64,000 nt of DNA from Desulfovibrio inopinatus DSM 10711 (GTDB lineage Bacteria > Desulfobacterota > Desulfovibrionia > Desulfovibrionales > Desulfovibrionaceae): positions 1 to 64,000 of the forward strand of contig NZ_AUBP01000007.1 in NCBI RefSeq assembly GCF_000429305.1. The letters are read 5' to 3'. The number at the start of each line of letters is the position of its first letter. Positions within the stretch are counted from its first letter, which is position 1. Of this stretch, positions 15,111-23,623 are shown piece after piece. The position numbers and the translations under genes are program-made. The notes under the pieces were generated by a model that saw nothing but the letters and a program-made list of their open reading frames with translations, was not told the DNA's origin and searched no databases.

Positions 15111-16914
15111 CCTCGCTGTCTTCCTTTTGGGAATGGCAGCATGCCCGGTCTTTGCTGAAAAATACGTTTTTTTTCAGGGGACGCAGTACCCTCTCGCCGT
15201 GACGTGGCTTCGCGGGACCGAACCGGGACCGACCGTCATGGTCCAAGGGGGGATTCAGGGAGATGAAGCGTCGGGATTTGTCACATCGGAAATTTTGACG
15301 AATGCCACGGTGAAGAAAGGCAACTTGCTTATTATCCCCCGCGCAAATCCTCCTTCGATTCACGTTCGCAAACGTCAGGTGAATGTCGACTTGAATCGTC
15401 GTTTTGATAAAGACTACAACCAATTCTATGAAGATCGATTGGCGCGGGTTATTCGCTATCTTGTCTCGAAAAGCGACGCACTCATCCATCTTCATGAGGG
15501 ATCAGGGTTTTACAGTCCCACACATGTTGACGCTCGGCGCAATCCGTATCGGTATGGACAGTCTGTCATTATCGACACGAACGTGTATAAAAATCGTATT
15601 TTTCTCGCCGACTTCGTTGAAAATTGTCTGAAAGATATCAATCAACATGTCAAACCGGCAAAATGGCAGTTCGAACTCTTCAATACCAAGACCTTTTCAA
15701 ATCATTCTGCTTATCTCGAACAACGGAAATCGTTGACGTACCATGCACTCAAAGATCGGGAAATCCCGGCTTTGGCTATTGAGGTGAGCAAAGATATTTC
15801 CGATCTCGATTGGAAAGTGCGTCATCAACTCATGGCCACGACTGTAATTTTGCACCATTTCGGAGTGGATGTTCAATTACCTGATATCACTGATAATGAT
15901 TTTGCCACCTACCCAAAGGACAAGATTCAATTGTTGGTGAATGGGGCCCTTATCAAGCCGCAAACGTCAAAACTGACGCTTTCTACAGGGACTCCGCTTC
16001 GCATTTCATGGCGACCGGCGACTGCCTCGACCTCACCTATGCCTATTCTCGGTGTGTTTGCGTCTGATCGTCCAGGAATCAACTTGGCTGAAACGCCACG
16101 TATGCCACTTTCCCCCTTTTCGACCTTGGATGTGCGTGTCGATGGCGTGAGTTTGGGACAAACCAATCTCAATTGGAAAAAAACGTCTTCAAACCACACG
16201 AACCACGGTGGAACGGTTTTTGGGGTGTGGCATAATAACGAATTTAAAACCATCGCTGAGAATGGCACATTGCATACTGCTGTCGGCGATCGCGTTATTC
16301 TCGAAGGAATCGTTGGGTCTAACCGAGAAGAAATATTGAATTTCAAAGGGTTTGTTGCTTCTTCAGGTCGCAACGATGGACAGGATGCCGGTGAGGAAAT
16401 CGTTCTGGATCCCGATGCGTTTCGAAGCAAGTTTTTTGTTCAATCCACACCGGGATCGGTTGTATGCGAAGTGGTACGTGAAACGCCAAACAGTAAACCG
16501 GCCAAGTTTTTTATTAGCATTGAGCAACACGAAATCCTGGCACTGCGCCTCTCCGGCCCCAAGGCCAATCTCGTTGACCTCCCCTTATCACCGGATGACA
16601 ACCGATTTTTGCAAGCCGGAACATATGTTCTGGAAGAAATTGTCGGAAATGCACCTAATGAAAAAGTCATGGTGTTTGCCGACATTTTTCCCATGCGACC
16701 GGGCTACCCTCTCGTTATCGCCAATGGGGAAACCAAACCCATTATCCTACGCCTCGAATCCACCTTCGCTCCCATTGGCAGCATGACCGTCACCGGTACC
16801 CCCGCCGACCCCATCTTCTCCCCAAAAAACAACGTCCAACTCGTTGAACACTCCACGGAAGAACAAAAAGCGACAGACTCGTTTTTCAATTATTTGAAGT
16901 CGTTTGTGCAGTGA
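15076..16914 (+). CDS. M99/M14 metallocarboxypeptidase, Csd4/Pgp1-like
   Basis: Exported 612-aa peptidase. A signal peptide (about 1-27) is followed by the M14-fold domain. The usual HxxE zinc motif reads QGDE, giving Gln61 and Glu64, with the third ligand in IHLHEGSG (His140). A Gln zinc ligand is the hallmark of Helicobacter Csd4 (M99), a D,L-carboxypeptidase that trims tripeptides to dipeptides. NVDLNRRFD matches the substrate-binding block. The C-terminal half (about 300-600) is beta-rich, as in M99. I chose GTG 15076, preceded by AGGAAAG, because it gives a clean signal peptide; the frame reaches TTG 15040. It overlaps the previous gene by 35 nt. Confidence 0.8.
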   Translation: MKYTRLQSLCVSLAVFLLGMAACPVFAEKYVFFQGTQYPLAVTWLRGTEPGPTVMVQGGIQGDEASGFVTSEILTNATVKKGNLLIIPRANPPSIHVRKRQVNVDLNRRFDKDYNQFYEDRLARVIRYLVSKSDALIHLHEGSGFYSPTHVDARRNPYRYGQSVIIDTNVYKNRIFLADFVENCLKDINQHVKPAKWQFELFNTKTFSNHSAYLEQRKSLTYHALKDREIPALAIEVSKDISDLDWKVRHQLMATTVILHHFGVDVQLPDITDNDFATYPKDKIQLLVNGALIKPQTSKLTLSTGTPLRISWRPATASTSPMPILGVFASDRPGINLAETPRMPLSPFSTLDVRVDGVSLGQTNLNWKKTSSNHTNHGGTVFGVWHNNEFKTIAENGTLHTAVGDRVILEGIVGSNREEILNFKGFVASSGRNDGQDAGEEIVLDPDAFRSKFFVQSTPGSVVCEVVRETPNSKPAKFFISIEQHEILALRLSGPKANLVDLPLSPDDNRFLQAGTYVLEEIVGNAPNEKVMVFADIFPMRPGYPLVIANGETKPIILRLESTFAPIGSMTVTGTPADPIFSPKNNVQLVEHSTEEQKATDSFFNYLKSFVQ

Positions 16915-17183
16915 GGGAATTTGGGCGGTTTATCGAGATATGCCCCTTATCTGCAATGCAATTTGTGCTATGAGATGAGCACATGATCGAAGTGCAATGG
17001 ATGGGGGGTGTTCCAAATTTTTTCTCCCTATATATCCAGACGTTTTGTTTGATCGTCACAATTTGAACGATTCCCTCTGTTCACAATGAAGAGACCACGT
17101 TGACTCAGCGGAGTGCTCTTGATAAAAAATCAAATCAATACGTGGTGGTATACATTGATGTTCATTCCCGGAGGCGTGTCTTC

Positions 17184-17993
17184 ATGAACCGTTATTTTGT
17201 CAATTTACCGTTGCGCGCCATCCTGAATGAACCGGGACGGCTGGACGAGTTTATTGAGCGGAAGATAGCTCCTGAAATTGGTTTTGATGCGCTGACGCTT
17301 GATAGTGTCGAGCCTCGAGATCACGAGATGATCGCAGAACGGGTGAAGTCGGCAGGATTGTCGATTGGTATCCACCTCCCCTTCCACGATTTGCAGCCAG
17401 GGAGTGTTGATCATTTCGTACGGGAAGCGACGGCAAAGAGACTTCAGACTGCTTTAGATGCAGCCCGAATATATGAACCAGAGCATCTCATTGCGCATGC
17501 TGCATTTGACTTCAATCTCTATCGTAAAGTGTATGATATATGGTGTGATCGTTCCGTATCGACATGGCGAGATGTTCTTGCGTCATGGCCAAATCATCCA
17601 CCGCTTTATCTCGAAAATACACATGAAAAAGAACCGCAACGTGTGCTTCAATTGGTCGATCAATTAGCACAGTACGATGATCGTGTCGGATTGTGTTTTG
17701 ATATCGGTCACTGGTTCAGTTTTGCTGGGGGCGTGAATAAAAATGATCTGGATCAATGGATTGGGGTGTTAGCTCCGCGGATACGGCATATCCACCTGCA
17801 CGATAACGACGGGTCGTATGATCTTCACCTTGGTCCGGGCAAGGGCAATATTCCCTTTGATGAACTCCTCGCCAACCTGAATCATCAGAATATCCACCCA
17901 ACCGTAACGTTTGAACCACATTCAAGCGCAGATCTAGAACTGTCTCTTGATTTTGCGGAATGTCAGATGTGGTCTTCAGCACGCTGCTCCTGA
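17184..17993 (+). CDS. Xylose isomerase-like TIM barrel protein
   Basis: A 269-aa protein of the sugar phosphate isomerase/epimerase (AP endonuclease 2) superfamily. Metal-binding positions are seen in HLPFHD, LYLENT, CFDIGHW and the strong C-terminal HIHLHDNDG plus HLGPGKGNI motif, which is typical. The substrate is not evident. ATG 17184 has GGAGG 9 nt upstream, better than the upstream frame start at 17100. The 269-nt gap before it has a small hairpin (16964-16983) but no T-run. It stands alone between the peptidoglycan cassette and the MATE gene. Confidence 0.75.
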   Translation: MNRYFVNLPLRAILNEPGRLDEFIERKIAPEIGFDALTLDSVEPRDHEMIAERVKSAGLSIGIHLPFHDLQPGSVDHFVREATAKRLQTALDAARIYEPEHLIAHAAFDFNLYRKVYDIWCDRSVSTWRDVLASWPNHPPLYLENTHEKEPQRVLQLVDQLAQYDDRVGLCFDIGHWFSFAGGVNKNDLDQWIGVLAPRIRHIHLHDNDGSYDLHLGPGKGNIPFDELLANLNHQNIHPTVTFEPHSSADLELSLDFAECQMWSSARCS

Positions 17994-18150
17994 GGCTTTA
18001 CCGTTCGTCTGGACGGTGATAGACCTCTTCGCCTCTTCACTTCACGAGAACTCCAAAAAAATGGCCTATTGAAGGCGGTCTGTTGTCGTTCTTCAATTCG
18101 AAGCAGGCTATGAATCAATATTTTTATAAATACCCGAAAGGCGGTATTTT

Positions 18151-19545
18151 ATGCGATTTCTACAACATTGGTGGCACCGTCCGTATGGGAGCCGAGAAGT
18201 TTTACGTGTGAGTTTACCACTCATCTTGTCCATGATGTCTGCCTCTATCATGAGCTTCACGGATAGATTATTTTTAGGGTGGTATTCGATCGAATCGTTA
18301 TCTGCCTCCATGCCCGCATTTATTACCATCTTCACGTTTATTGCGTTTTTCATGGGCGTTGCGGAGTATGTGAGTGTTTTTGTGGCCCAATACATGGGAT
18401 CGGGAAACGCACGCATGGCTGGAGCATCAGTCTGGCAAGGACTCTATTTTTGTGTGGGGGCGGCTGTTGTCCTGGCCCTTTTGGCCATTCCGGGACGATT
18501 GATTTTCGAAGCAGCCGGACATCCACCGGATATCATTGCGTTGGAGATTGTCTATTACCGTATTCTTGCCGTCAATGCCGGTTTACTCATCGCCAGTGTC
18601 GTGATGTCGGGATTGTATTCGGGACGCGGACTGACGCGTGTCGTCATGATCGTCAATATGATTGGCGCTGGAATCAATATTCCGCTGGATTACATTCTCA
18701 TCAACGGATTGAAGGTCGGTGATGTTGCGGTCGTGCCTGAACTCGGCATTGCCGGTGCTGGTCTGGCCACAGCAACAGGCTGGTTGGTTATGGTCTGTCT
18801 TTATCTTTGGCTGCTTTTTCGAAACAATAATGAACGCGAATTCGGCATGCGGAGTCAATGGAAATTCCAACCGGATTTATTTCTTCGATTTCTCCGGTTC
18901 GGTTTTCCAAGCGGCATGCAATTTTTCCTCGATGTCATGGCGATAACGTGTTTCACGTTGCTTGTCGGGCGATTGGGTGAAGTTGAACTCGCTGCAACAA
19001 ACATTGTCTTTTCTTTACATTCCTTAATTTTTTTACCCTTGGTCGGGATGCATATTGCCGTGTGTGTATTAACGGGGCAGGCTGTGGGGAAAAAAGAAGC
19101 AGTTTACGCTAAAGTAACGGCCAATAGCGCTATTGCCCTCAATCTTATTTATATATCGATTATCGGGACGATTTTTCTTGTCTTCCCCTATACCTTGCTG
19201 AATTTGTTTCGAACAACGGGAATGACTCCCGAAACATTTGCTCCCATTGCAAATATGGGAGTGATCCTGTTGCGATTTCTTGTCTTTTTTACGTTGTTCG
19301 ACGGATTAACGATGGTCTATCTGGGAGTGCTGAAGGGGGCTGGTGACGTTTCATTTGTTATGAAAGCGATCGGGATATGTGCGTCACTCGGGTTGGCGAT
19401 ACCATCGTATGTCGGTATCGTTGTGTTCCACATCACTATTTATAGTGCCTGGATCATCTTAACCTTTTTCGTCATGCTGCTGGCGACGGTTTTCTTTCTC
19501 CGCTACAAGAACGGCGCGTGGATAAAAAAGAGCGTCATTGCGTGA
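18151..19545 (+). CDS. MATE family efflux transporter
   Basis: A 464-aa inner-membrane protein with about 12 hydrophobic helices, in the MATE/NorM fold: two six-helix halves, with the family's N-terminal MSASIMSFTDRLFLGW. These Na+ or H+ antiporters export cationic drugs or metabolites, or act as lipid flippases in the MurJ branch; this one looks like the drug/metabolite branch. ATG 18151 follows AAAGGCGG. Its stop lies only 2 nt from the stop of fliQ on the other strand, with no visible terminator between the converging units. Confidence 0.85.
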   Translation: MRFLQHWWHRPYGSREVLRVSLPLILSMMSASIMSFTDRLFLGWYSIESLSASMPAFITIFTFIAFFMGVAEYVSVFVAQYMGSGNARMAGASVWQGLYFCVGAAVVLALLAIPGRLIFEAAGHPPDIIALEIVYYRILAVNAGLLIASVVMSGLYSGRGLTRVVMIVNMIGAGINIPLDYILINGLKVGDVAVVPELGIAGAGLATATGWLVMVCLYLWLLFRNNNEREFGMRSQWKFQPDLFLRFLRFGFPSGMQFFLDVMAITCFTLLVGRLGEVELAATNIVFSLHSLIFLPLVGMHIAVCVLTGQAVGKKEAVYAKVTANSAIALNLIYISIIGTIFLVFPYTLLNLFRTTGMTPETFAPIANMGVILLRFLVFFTLFDGLTMVYLGVLKGAGDVSFVMKAIGICASLGLAIPSYVGIVVFHITIYSAWIILTFFVMLLATVFFLRYKNGAWIKKSVIA

Positions 19546-19547
19546 TG

Positions 19548-19817
19548 TTATCGTATGTAGTTTGGAATATTGAGGATTAAATCCCTCGTATAAGAGATCA
19601 TTTTATCCATAATCCAGGGAAAAGCGATGATAAGCGCGATGAACATACTCACGATTTTCGGCACAAAGGTCAGTGTCATTTCCTGAATTTGGGTAGCGGC
19701 TTGAAGAATACTGACGAAAACCCCAACTGCTAAGCCGACCAATAGCATAGGAAGTGCCATCATGAGAGCGGTTTCAATACCTTGCCGTGCAAATCCGATA
19801 ACAAAATCTGGACTCAT
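19548..19817 (-). CDS. Flagellar export apparatus protein FliQ
   Basis: FliQ, 89 aa, two membrane helices; part of the FliPQR export gate inside the flagellar basal body. The family start (FVIGFARQGIETALMMALPML) and the middle VSILQAATQIQEMTL motif are intact, and length is standard. ATG 19817 has an AGGTGA site. It is the last gene of the fliLNOPQ block; fliR is not next to it, since the MATE gene converges there. Confidence 0.95.
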   Translation of the reverse strand: MSPDFVIGFARQGIETALMMALPMLLVGLAVGVFVSILQAATQIQEMTLTFVPKIVSMFIALIIAFPWIMDKMISYTRDLILNIPNYIR

Positions 19818-19828
19818 GGATCACCTGC

Positions 19829-19981
19829 CTATGGTATGATGGAGAAGACGAAATTTTCTCCGCGTAGATACTGGGCATGTGTCGCGTGCATGCCCTTTCT
19901 CTTCAAACGCAATTCAACACTCTTATATTCTATAAAACCCTGGAGATTTCCGGTCAACACGGCCATTGGGCCATATTGCAT
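19829..19981 (-). CDS. Possible small ORF between fliP and fliQ (50 aa)
   Basis: fliP and fliQ normally abut, but here 193 nt separate them. A frame in this gap, from ATG 19981 to a stop at 19829 just before the fliQ ribosome binding site, encodes 50 residues with a basic centre. It lacks a good Shine-Dalgarno, and the frame continues upstream into the end of fliP out of phase. I recognise no family. It may be non-coding. Confidence 0.25.
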   Translation of the reverse strand: MQYGPMAVLTGNLQGFIEYKSVELRLKRKGMHATHAQYLRGENFVFSIIP

Positions 19982-20010
19982 ATTTATTGTGTCGACATCA
20001 TTCCCGGACG

Positions 20011-20859
20011 TCACACATTGAAACTCTCCACGAGCGAAGTGGTGAGTAATGCCCACCCATCGACCATGACAAATAACAGCAATTTAAAAGGCATAGATAC
20101 CATGGCTGGTGGAAGCATCATCATCCCCATCGACAAAAGAATACTGGCAATAACCATGTCGAGAATGAGGAATGGCACATAGATGAGAAATCCTATGGTG
20201 AACCCGGTTTTGAGTTCACTAATCATAAAAGCGGCCGCTAGCATGACCGTCGGGACTTCTTCTTTCGTTTGTGGGCGCTCCATTTTGGTGATGGTATAGA
20301 ATATGGAGAGATCTTTTTCTCGAGTATGTTTGAAGAGAAATTCCCGTAAGGGAATCTGAGCTCTATCCAAAGCGACTTGGAAACCAATTTCTTCATTAAG
20401 ATACGGTTGGAGTGCAGTATCGTTGATCGCTTTACCAACGGGAAACATGATGACCACCGTCATGAAAATAGCCAGGCTGGCTAAAATCTGGTTGGGGGGC
20501 ATTTGCGCTGTTCCCATGGCTTGGCGTACGAATGAAAAGACAATGATGATGCGCGTGAAACTTGTCACGGTGAGGACGATGGCAGGGGCTAAAGACAGAA
20601 CCGTGAACATGAACAAAAGTTCAAGAAGGATGGAAACTTGTTCTGGCTCGCTCTGTCCTGCTGACAAGCTCAAATTGAGCGCTGGGGAATCCTGTGCAAA
20701 GGCCGGTGCGACCAAAAAGAGTCCGATACATCCAAGAAGGATGGAGAGGACGATGCAACGGGCGGAAAAAGACGGGCTGGCCTGTTTAGGGAGTCGTCGT
20801 ATCGCCGCCAGAGGCTGCGGGAGTGGAAGAAGCGGCGTTATCCTCGTCATGTCTGGCAT
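20011..20859 (-). CDS. Flagellar export gate protein FliP
   Basis: FliP, 282 aa, forms the core of the export gate with FliQ and FliR. The N-terminal segment includes a cleavable signal peptide (about 34-55, ending APAFAQ), as known for FliP. The family motifs follow: LAPAIVLTVTSFTRIIIVFSFVR, MPPNQILASLAIFMTVVIM and the C-terminal GMMMLPPAMVSMPFKLLLFVMVDGW. The frame begins with a long pre-signal extension that overlaps fliO by 74 nt, so the true start may lie later, but no better in-frame ATG is present. The coupling to fliO is usual. Confidence 0.93.
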   Translation of the reverse strand: MPDMTRITPLLPLPQPLAAIRRLPKQASPSFSARCIVLSILLGCIGLFLVAPAFAQDSPALNLSLSAGQSEPEQVSILLELLFMFTVLSLAPAIVLTVTSFTRIIIVFSFVRQAMGTAQMPPNQILASLAIFMTVVIMFPVGKAINDTALQPYLNEEIGFQVALDRAQIPLREFLFKHTREKDLSIFYTITKMERPQTKEEVPTVMLAAAFMISELKTGFTIGFLIYVPFLILDMVIASILLSMGMMMLPPAMVSMPFKLLLFVMVDGWALLTTSLVESFNV

Positions 20860-21187
20860 CCGTTTGTGTGAGGAGGTTGATGCTGTGTTCGGTTACGCCG
20901 AGCACGAGGTGTTTATCTTGGTATCGGACCACCACGATACTGCGTTTTGGTCCAAGCGGGAGATGCCCTTGAAACGAGAGCAACCCCGTTTTGTTGGCGA
21001 TCTGCAATCCCATCTTGGGTCCGATGATTTTAAGCAGTTGCCAAGCCAGAAAAATGACGAGCAAAATAGCAAGCAAGGCAATCGTCATCTCCATGAGTGT
21101 GGAGAACGACAGTACCTTGGGCGTGACCGTTTTAGCGGCTTCGGTCAGGCTGGTTGCCGGTTCAGCCAAGCTGTTTGACCCGTTCAA
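20786..21187 (-). CDS. Flagellar biosynthesis protein FliO
   Basis: FliO, 133 aa, a small single-pass membrane protein that helps assemble the FliP ring. A periplasmic N-terminus is followed by one membrane helix (about 33-54: MTIALLAILLVIFLAWQLL) and the conserved cytoplasmic block (LPLGPKRSIVVVRYQDKHLVLGVTEHSINLL). The tail is low-complexity and polar. It overlaps fliN by 26 nt and fliP by 74 nt, so the three are probably coupled. Confidence 0.9.
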   Translation of the reverse strand: MNGSNSLAEPATSLTEAAKTVTPKVLSFSTLMEMTIALLAILLVIFLAWQLLKIIGPKMGLQIANKTGLLSFQGHLPLGPKRSIVVVRYQDKHLVLGVTEHSINLLTQTDARHDEDNAASSTPAASGGDTTTP

Positions 21188-21761
21188 TGGGGCTGATGAT
21201 ATCGGTCAAGCGAACACCAAATTTTTCGTTGATAACAACGGCTTCGCCACGAGCGACCAACTTCCCGTTAACGTAAATTTCCAAGGGTTCGCCAGCGAGC
21301 TTGTTGAGTTCAATAACCGAACCCTGCCCCAGTTGGAGTAATTCGTTAATGAGCAACTTTGTCCGGCCAAGTTCAGCCGAGACATCAAGAGGGATGTCGA
21401 GAATAAAATCAAGATCCCGACGGTATTCATCACGCGGCGCTTTTGATTCATTCGTCAAATCTTTGAAATCAGCCGGGTGACTTTTTTTGGCAAGGCGGTC
21501 TTGCTCTTTTTCTTTCTTAATGGCTTCTTCTTCTTCCGAGGCCAGAGCAGCAGCCCATTCCGCAGCGAGTGCGTCATCTCCTGCTCCTCCTGCTCCTCCT
21601 GCTCCTCCGGATGCTTCGCCGGCATCTCCTCCGCCACTGCTTTCTTCACTGAAATCAGTATCAAAGGCAGAGAGATCCGGACCTGCGTCGTCATCCGTGT
21701 CGTCGAGCGCTGCAGCCCATTCTGCTGCCAGCTGATCCTGATCGATATCGTCTGGGGTCAT
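21162..21761 (-). CDS. Flagellar switch protein FliN with duplicated N-terminal motif
   Basis: FliN, 199 aa, part of the C-ring that sets rotation direction and binds CheY-P. The C-terminal SpoA domain (about 120-198) is typical: ELGRTKLLINELLQLGQGSV, LAGEPLEIYVNG and GVRLTDIISP. The N-terminus carries the LAAEWAAAL motif twice (residues 11-19 and 65-73), separated by an acidic and Gly/Ala-rich linker. Enteric FliN has one such DDLWAEAL-type motif. ATG 21761 has GGGGAG upstream; the frame runs further to 21836 but that part is not needed. A 9-bp tandem repeat encodes the Gly/Ala linker. Confidence 0.93.
   Translation of the reverse strand: MTPDDIDQDQLAAEWAAALDDTDDDAGPDLSAFDTDFSEESSGGGDAGEASGGAGGAGGAGDDALAAEWAAALASEEEEAIKKEKEQDRLAKKSHPADFKDLTNESKAPRDEYRRDLDFILDIPLDVSAELGRTKLLINELLQLGQGSVIELNKLAGEPLEIYVNGKLVARGEAVVINEKFGVRLTDIISPIERVKQLG
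21581..21610. repeat. 9-bp tandem repeat in fliN
   Basis: GCTCCTCCT-type units repeat about three times and encode Gly-Gly-Ala units between the two LAAEWAAAL motifs. Copy-number change would lengthen or shorten the linker in frame. Confidence 0.7.
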
Positions 21762-21934
21762 ATTCTCCCCTTTACGCGCAAGTCGGGATTGAGCCAAAAA
21801 ATTGGCACGGTTTGCGCGATTGGCGGGTGTATTCAATAAGTGAAAACGCGCCTTGTCAAGTGTATCGTCGAGTTACCCAAAAAAATCTGTCACTACGACA
21901 CCGTTTTACAGGAATCGAGTGAAGAGCTGTATAA

Positions 21935-22432
21935 CTATTGGATAACAAAATCAGTAAAATATACGCGTGCAACTTTTGGACCACCAAGTACTTGGTTGAT
22001 GCGGCCCGCGATATCTTTCCGTAATCCGATTTTTCCCTCGATACTTGTCAACTCGTCGCTTTCTTTACTCGACAACAATAAAATGACGGCGTCGCGGATT
22101 TTGGCCATGTTGTTTACAACATCTTGTGCCACAGCGGCATCGGTGACTTCCACATCCATTTTGAATTTGAGATACCGACGGCCGCTACGATCTGCCAAGT
22201 TGACCACAAATTCTGGAACTTCAACGAGTTTGCCATCAATACCGATGCCAGCCCCTTTGCTTTGGCTGGCTTTTTGAGCTTCTTCAGCTTTTTGAGCTTC
22301 TTCAGCTTTTTGCTGTTGTGGTTCAAGAAAAAATTTGAGGTAGGCGAAATATCCCCCACCACCTAAAATAAGCAGGAGCAGAACGAGGATAACCCATTTC
22401 AGAAAGCCGGATTTTTTTTTCTCTTCAGCCAT
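21935..22432 (-). CDS. Flagellar basal body-associated protein FliL
   Basis: FliL, 165 aa, an inner-membrane protein that supports stator function. It has a short basic start, one membrane helix (about 11-33), a Gln/Ala/Glu heptad-like repeat (QKAEEAQKAEEAQKA, about 40-54) and the periplasmic FliL domain ending with the typical GPKVARVYFTDFVIQ. The coding-strand repeat at about 22270-22315 is imperfect. It lies 57 nt after the PLP protein gene and about 170 nt before fliN. Confidence 0.9.
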   Translation of the reverse strand: MAEEKKKSGFLKWVILVLLLLILGGGGYFAYLKFFLEPQQQKAEEAQKAEEAQKASQSKGAGIGIDGKLVEVPEFVVNLADRSGRRYLKFKMDVEVTDAAVAQDVVNNMAKIRDAVILLLSSKESDELTSIEGKIGLRKDIAGRINQVLGGPKVARVYFTDFVIQ

Positions 22433-22489
22433 TTCGACTCCTTTTACGGAATACTTACCGAAAGTTTGTGTCTGAAAAAAGACGGATGA

Positions 22490-23182
22490 TTAGACGACCG
22501 GCCGTGGTCCGAAAATATCGGTTCCAACACGGACGAGAGTTGCGCCCTCTTCCACGGCGACTTCGAGATCCCCGCTCATCCCCATGGACAGGTGCGGCAG
22601 ATTAATGCCGAACTCTCGTCCAATACGCTCACGCGTTTCAAAAAGGCGTCGAAAAAATGGCCGTGACGTTTCCGGATCATCGGAAAACGGCGGCATGACC
22701 ATAAATCCTTGCAATCGGACCTGGTGAAGTTCGAGAATACCCTCGACGAGTGCATCAAGTTTCTCCTCCATGACGCCGGATTTTTGTGGTTCCCGGGCAA
22801 GATTCACCTGAATAAGGATGTCTTGCACAATGTGTTCCGATGCTCTGCGCTCCAATGTTGTCGCCAGCTCCAACGAATCCACTGCATGAATAAGAGCAAA
22901 GCGACCCACGGCGAATTTTGCCTTATTTTTCTGGAGTTTTCCCACAAAATGCCATGCAATGGCAAGGTCGGTCGATTCATCTTGTTTGGCCAGTGCTTCT
23001 TGAATATATGATTCTCCAAAATCGACCTGCCCGGCATCGTACACTTCGCGTACAGCGGAAATCGGATGGAATTTGGAAATCGCCACGAGACGGACTGTTT
23101 CAGGAGCACGACCGCACGCCAATGCGGCGTTCTGAATCCGTTCGTGTACGCTGGCAAGCCGTTGGGTGAGTGACGTTTTCAT
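22490..23182 (-). CDS. YggS-family PLP homeostasis protein
   Basis: A 230-aa member of the PLPBP/YggS/PROSC family, which binds pyridoxal phosphate without known catalysis and helps keep vitamin B6 and amino-acid pools balanced. The PLP Lys is in VAISKFHP (Lys37), followed by FGESYIQEA, WHFVGKLQKNK and the C-terminal LSMGMSGDLEVAVEEGATLVRVGTDIFG. ATG 23182 follows AAAGGA; the longer frame to 23236 is not supported. It precedes fliL and may share its promoter. Confidence 0.93.
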   Translation of the reverse strand: MKTSLTQRLASVHERIQNAALACGRAPETVRLVAISKFHPISAVREVYDAGQVDFGESYIQEALAKQDESTDLAIAWHFVGKLQKNKAKFAVGRFALIHAVDSLELATTLERRASEHIVQDILIQVNLAREPQKSGVMEEKLDALVEGILELHQVRLQGFMVMPPFSDDPETSRPFFRRLFETRERIGREFGINLPHLSMGMSGDLEVAVEEGATLVRVGTDIFGPRPVV

Positions 23183-23558
23183 ATCATGGTATCCTTTGTG
23201 ATCGGTTTTGCCCCCGTTGCCCCAGGGGAGGCTCACCTCTTTTCTTCAAATTTTTTCGCGGGATGTCTTCATGTCGAAGACAAAGGATACTCCGGTTTGA
23301 AAGAGAAATGAAGGTGCTCGGGAAGTGGTTTGAGGAAAAGCGGTATCGTGTATTGTACGTGGAAAAAACATAGGAACATCAGCAAAAAGATATCGTGTTT
23401 TAATAATTGACTCGAAAGATGCGTGGTAAGCACCATGACAAAGTTTTCGGGAAAAATAGTATAGTGGCGCTATAATCTCAATATTGTGTTTTTGTCGAAG
23501 GCTTGAATACTTCACATCGGCATTCATGCGTTGAACTCTACGACGAGAAAAACCATGT
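23183..23558. other. Intergenic region between yggS and era
   Basis: Together with the terminator at 23559-23598 this makes a 441-nt gene-free gap. I see small GC hairpins close to the yggS start (GAGG/CCTC and CCCC/GGGG pairs around 23210-23240) and a TATAG/CTATA dyad near 23460, but no clear promoter and no recognisable RNA. It presumably holds the promoter of the yggS-flagellar unit. Confidence 0.4.
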
Positions 23559-23598
23559 GAGAGAAGAAACAGTTTGAACAAACGGTGTTTCTTCTCTC
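23559..23598 (-). terminator. Probable terminator of era
   Basis: A perfect 13-bp stem (GAGAGAAGAAACA with TGTTTCTTCTCTC) with a 14-nt loop that itself can pair GTTT with AAAC. On the minus strand it lies about 25 nt after the era stop and is followed, after 6 nt, by a TTTTT tract. Confidence 0.6.
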
Positions 23599-23623
23599 TC
23601 CTCTTCTGTTGAAGAAAATTTGT

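Noticed and set aside
20423-21178. 251-codon plus-strand frame opposite fliP and fliO
   Set aside because: Antisense shadow; its Met/Arg-rich translation mirrors hydrophobic codons of FliP.
23183-23623. Non-coding RNA such as 6S or SRP RNA in the yggS-era gap
   Set aside because: Neither the 6S bubble nor the SRP tetraloop motif is present; only small hairpins and the era terminator are visible.
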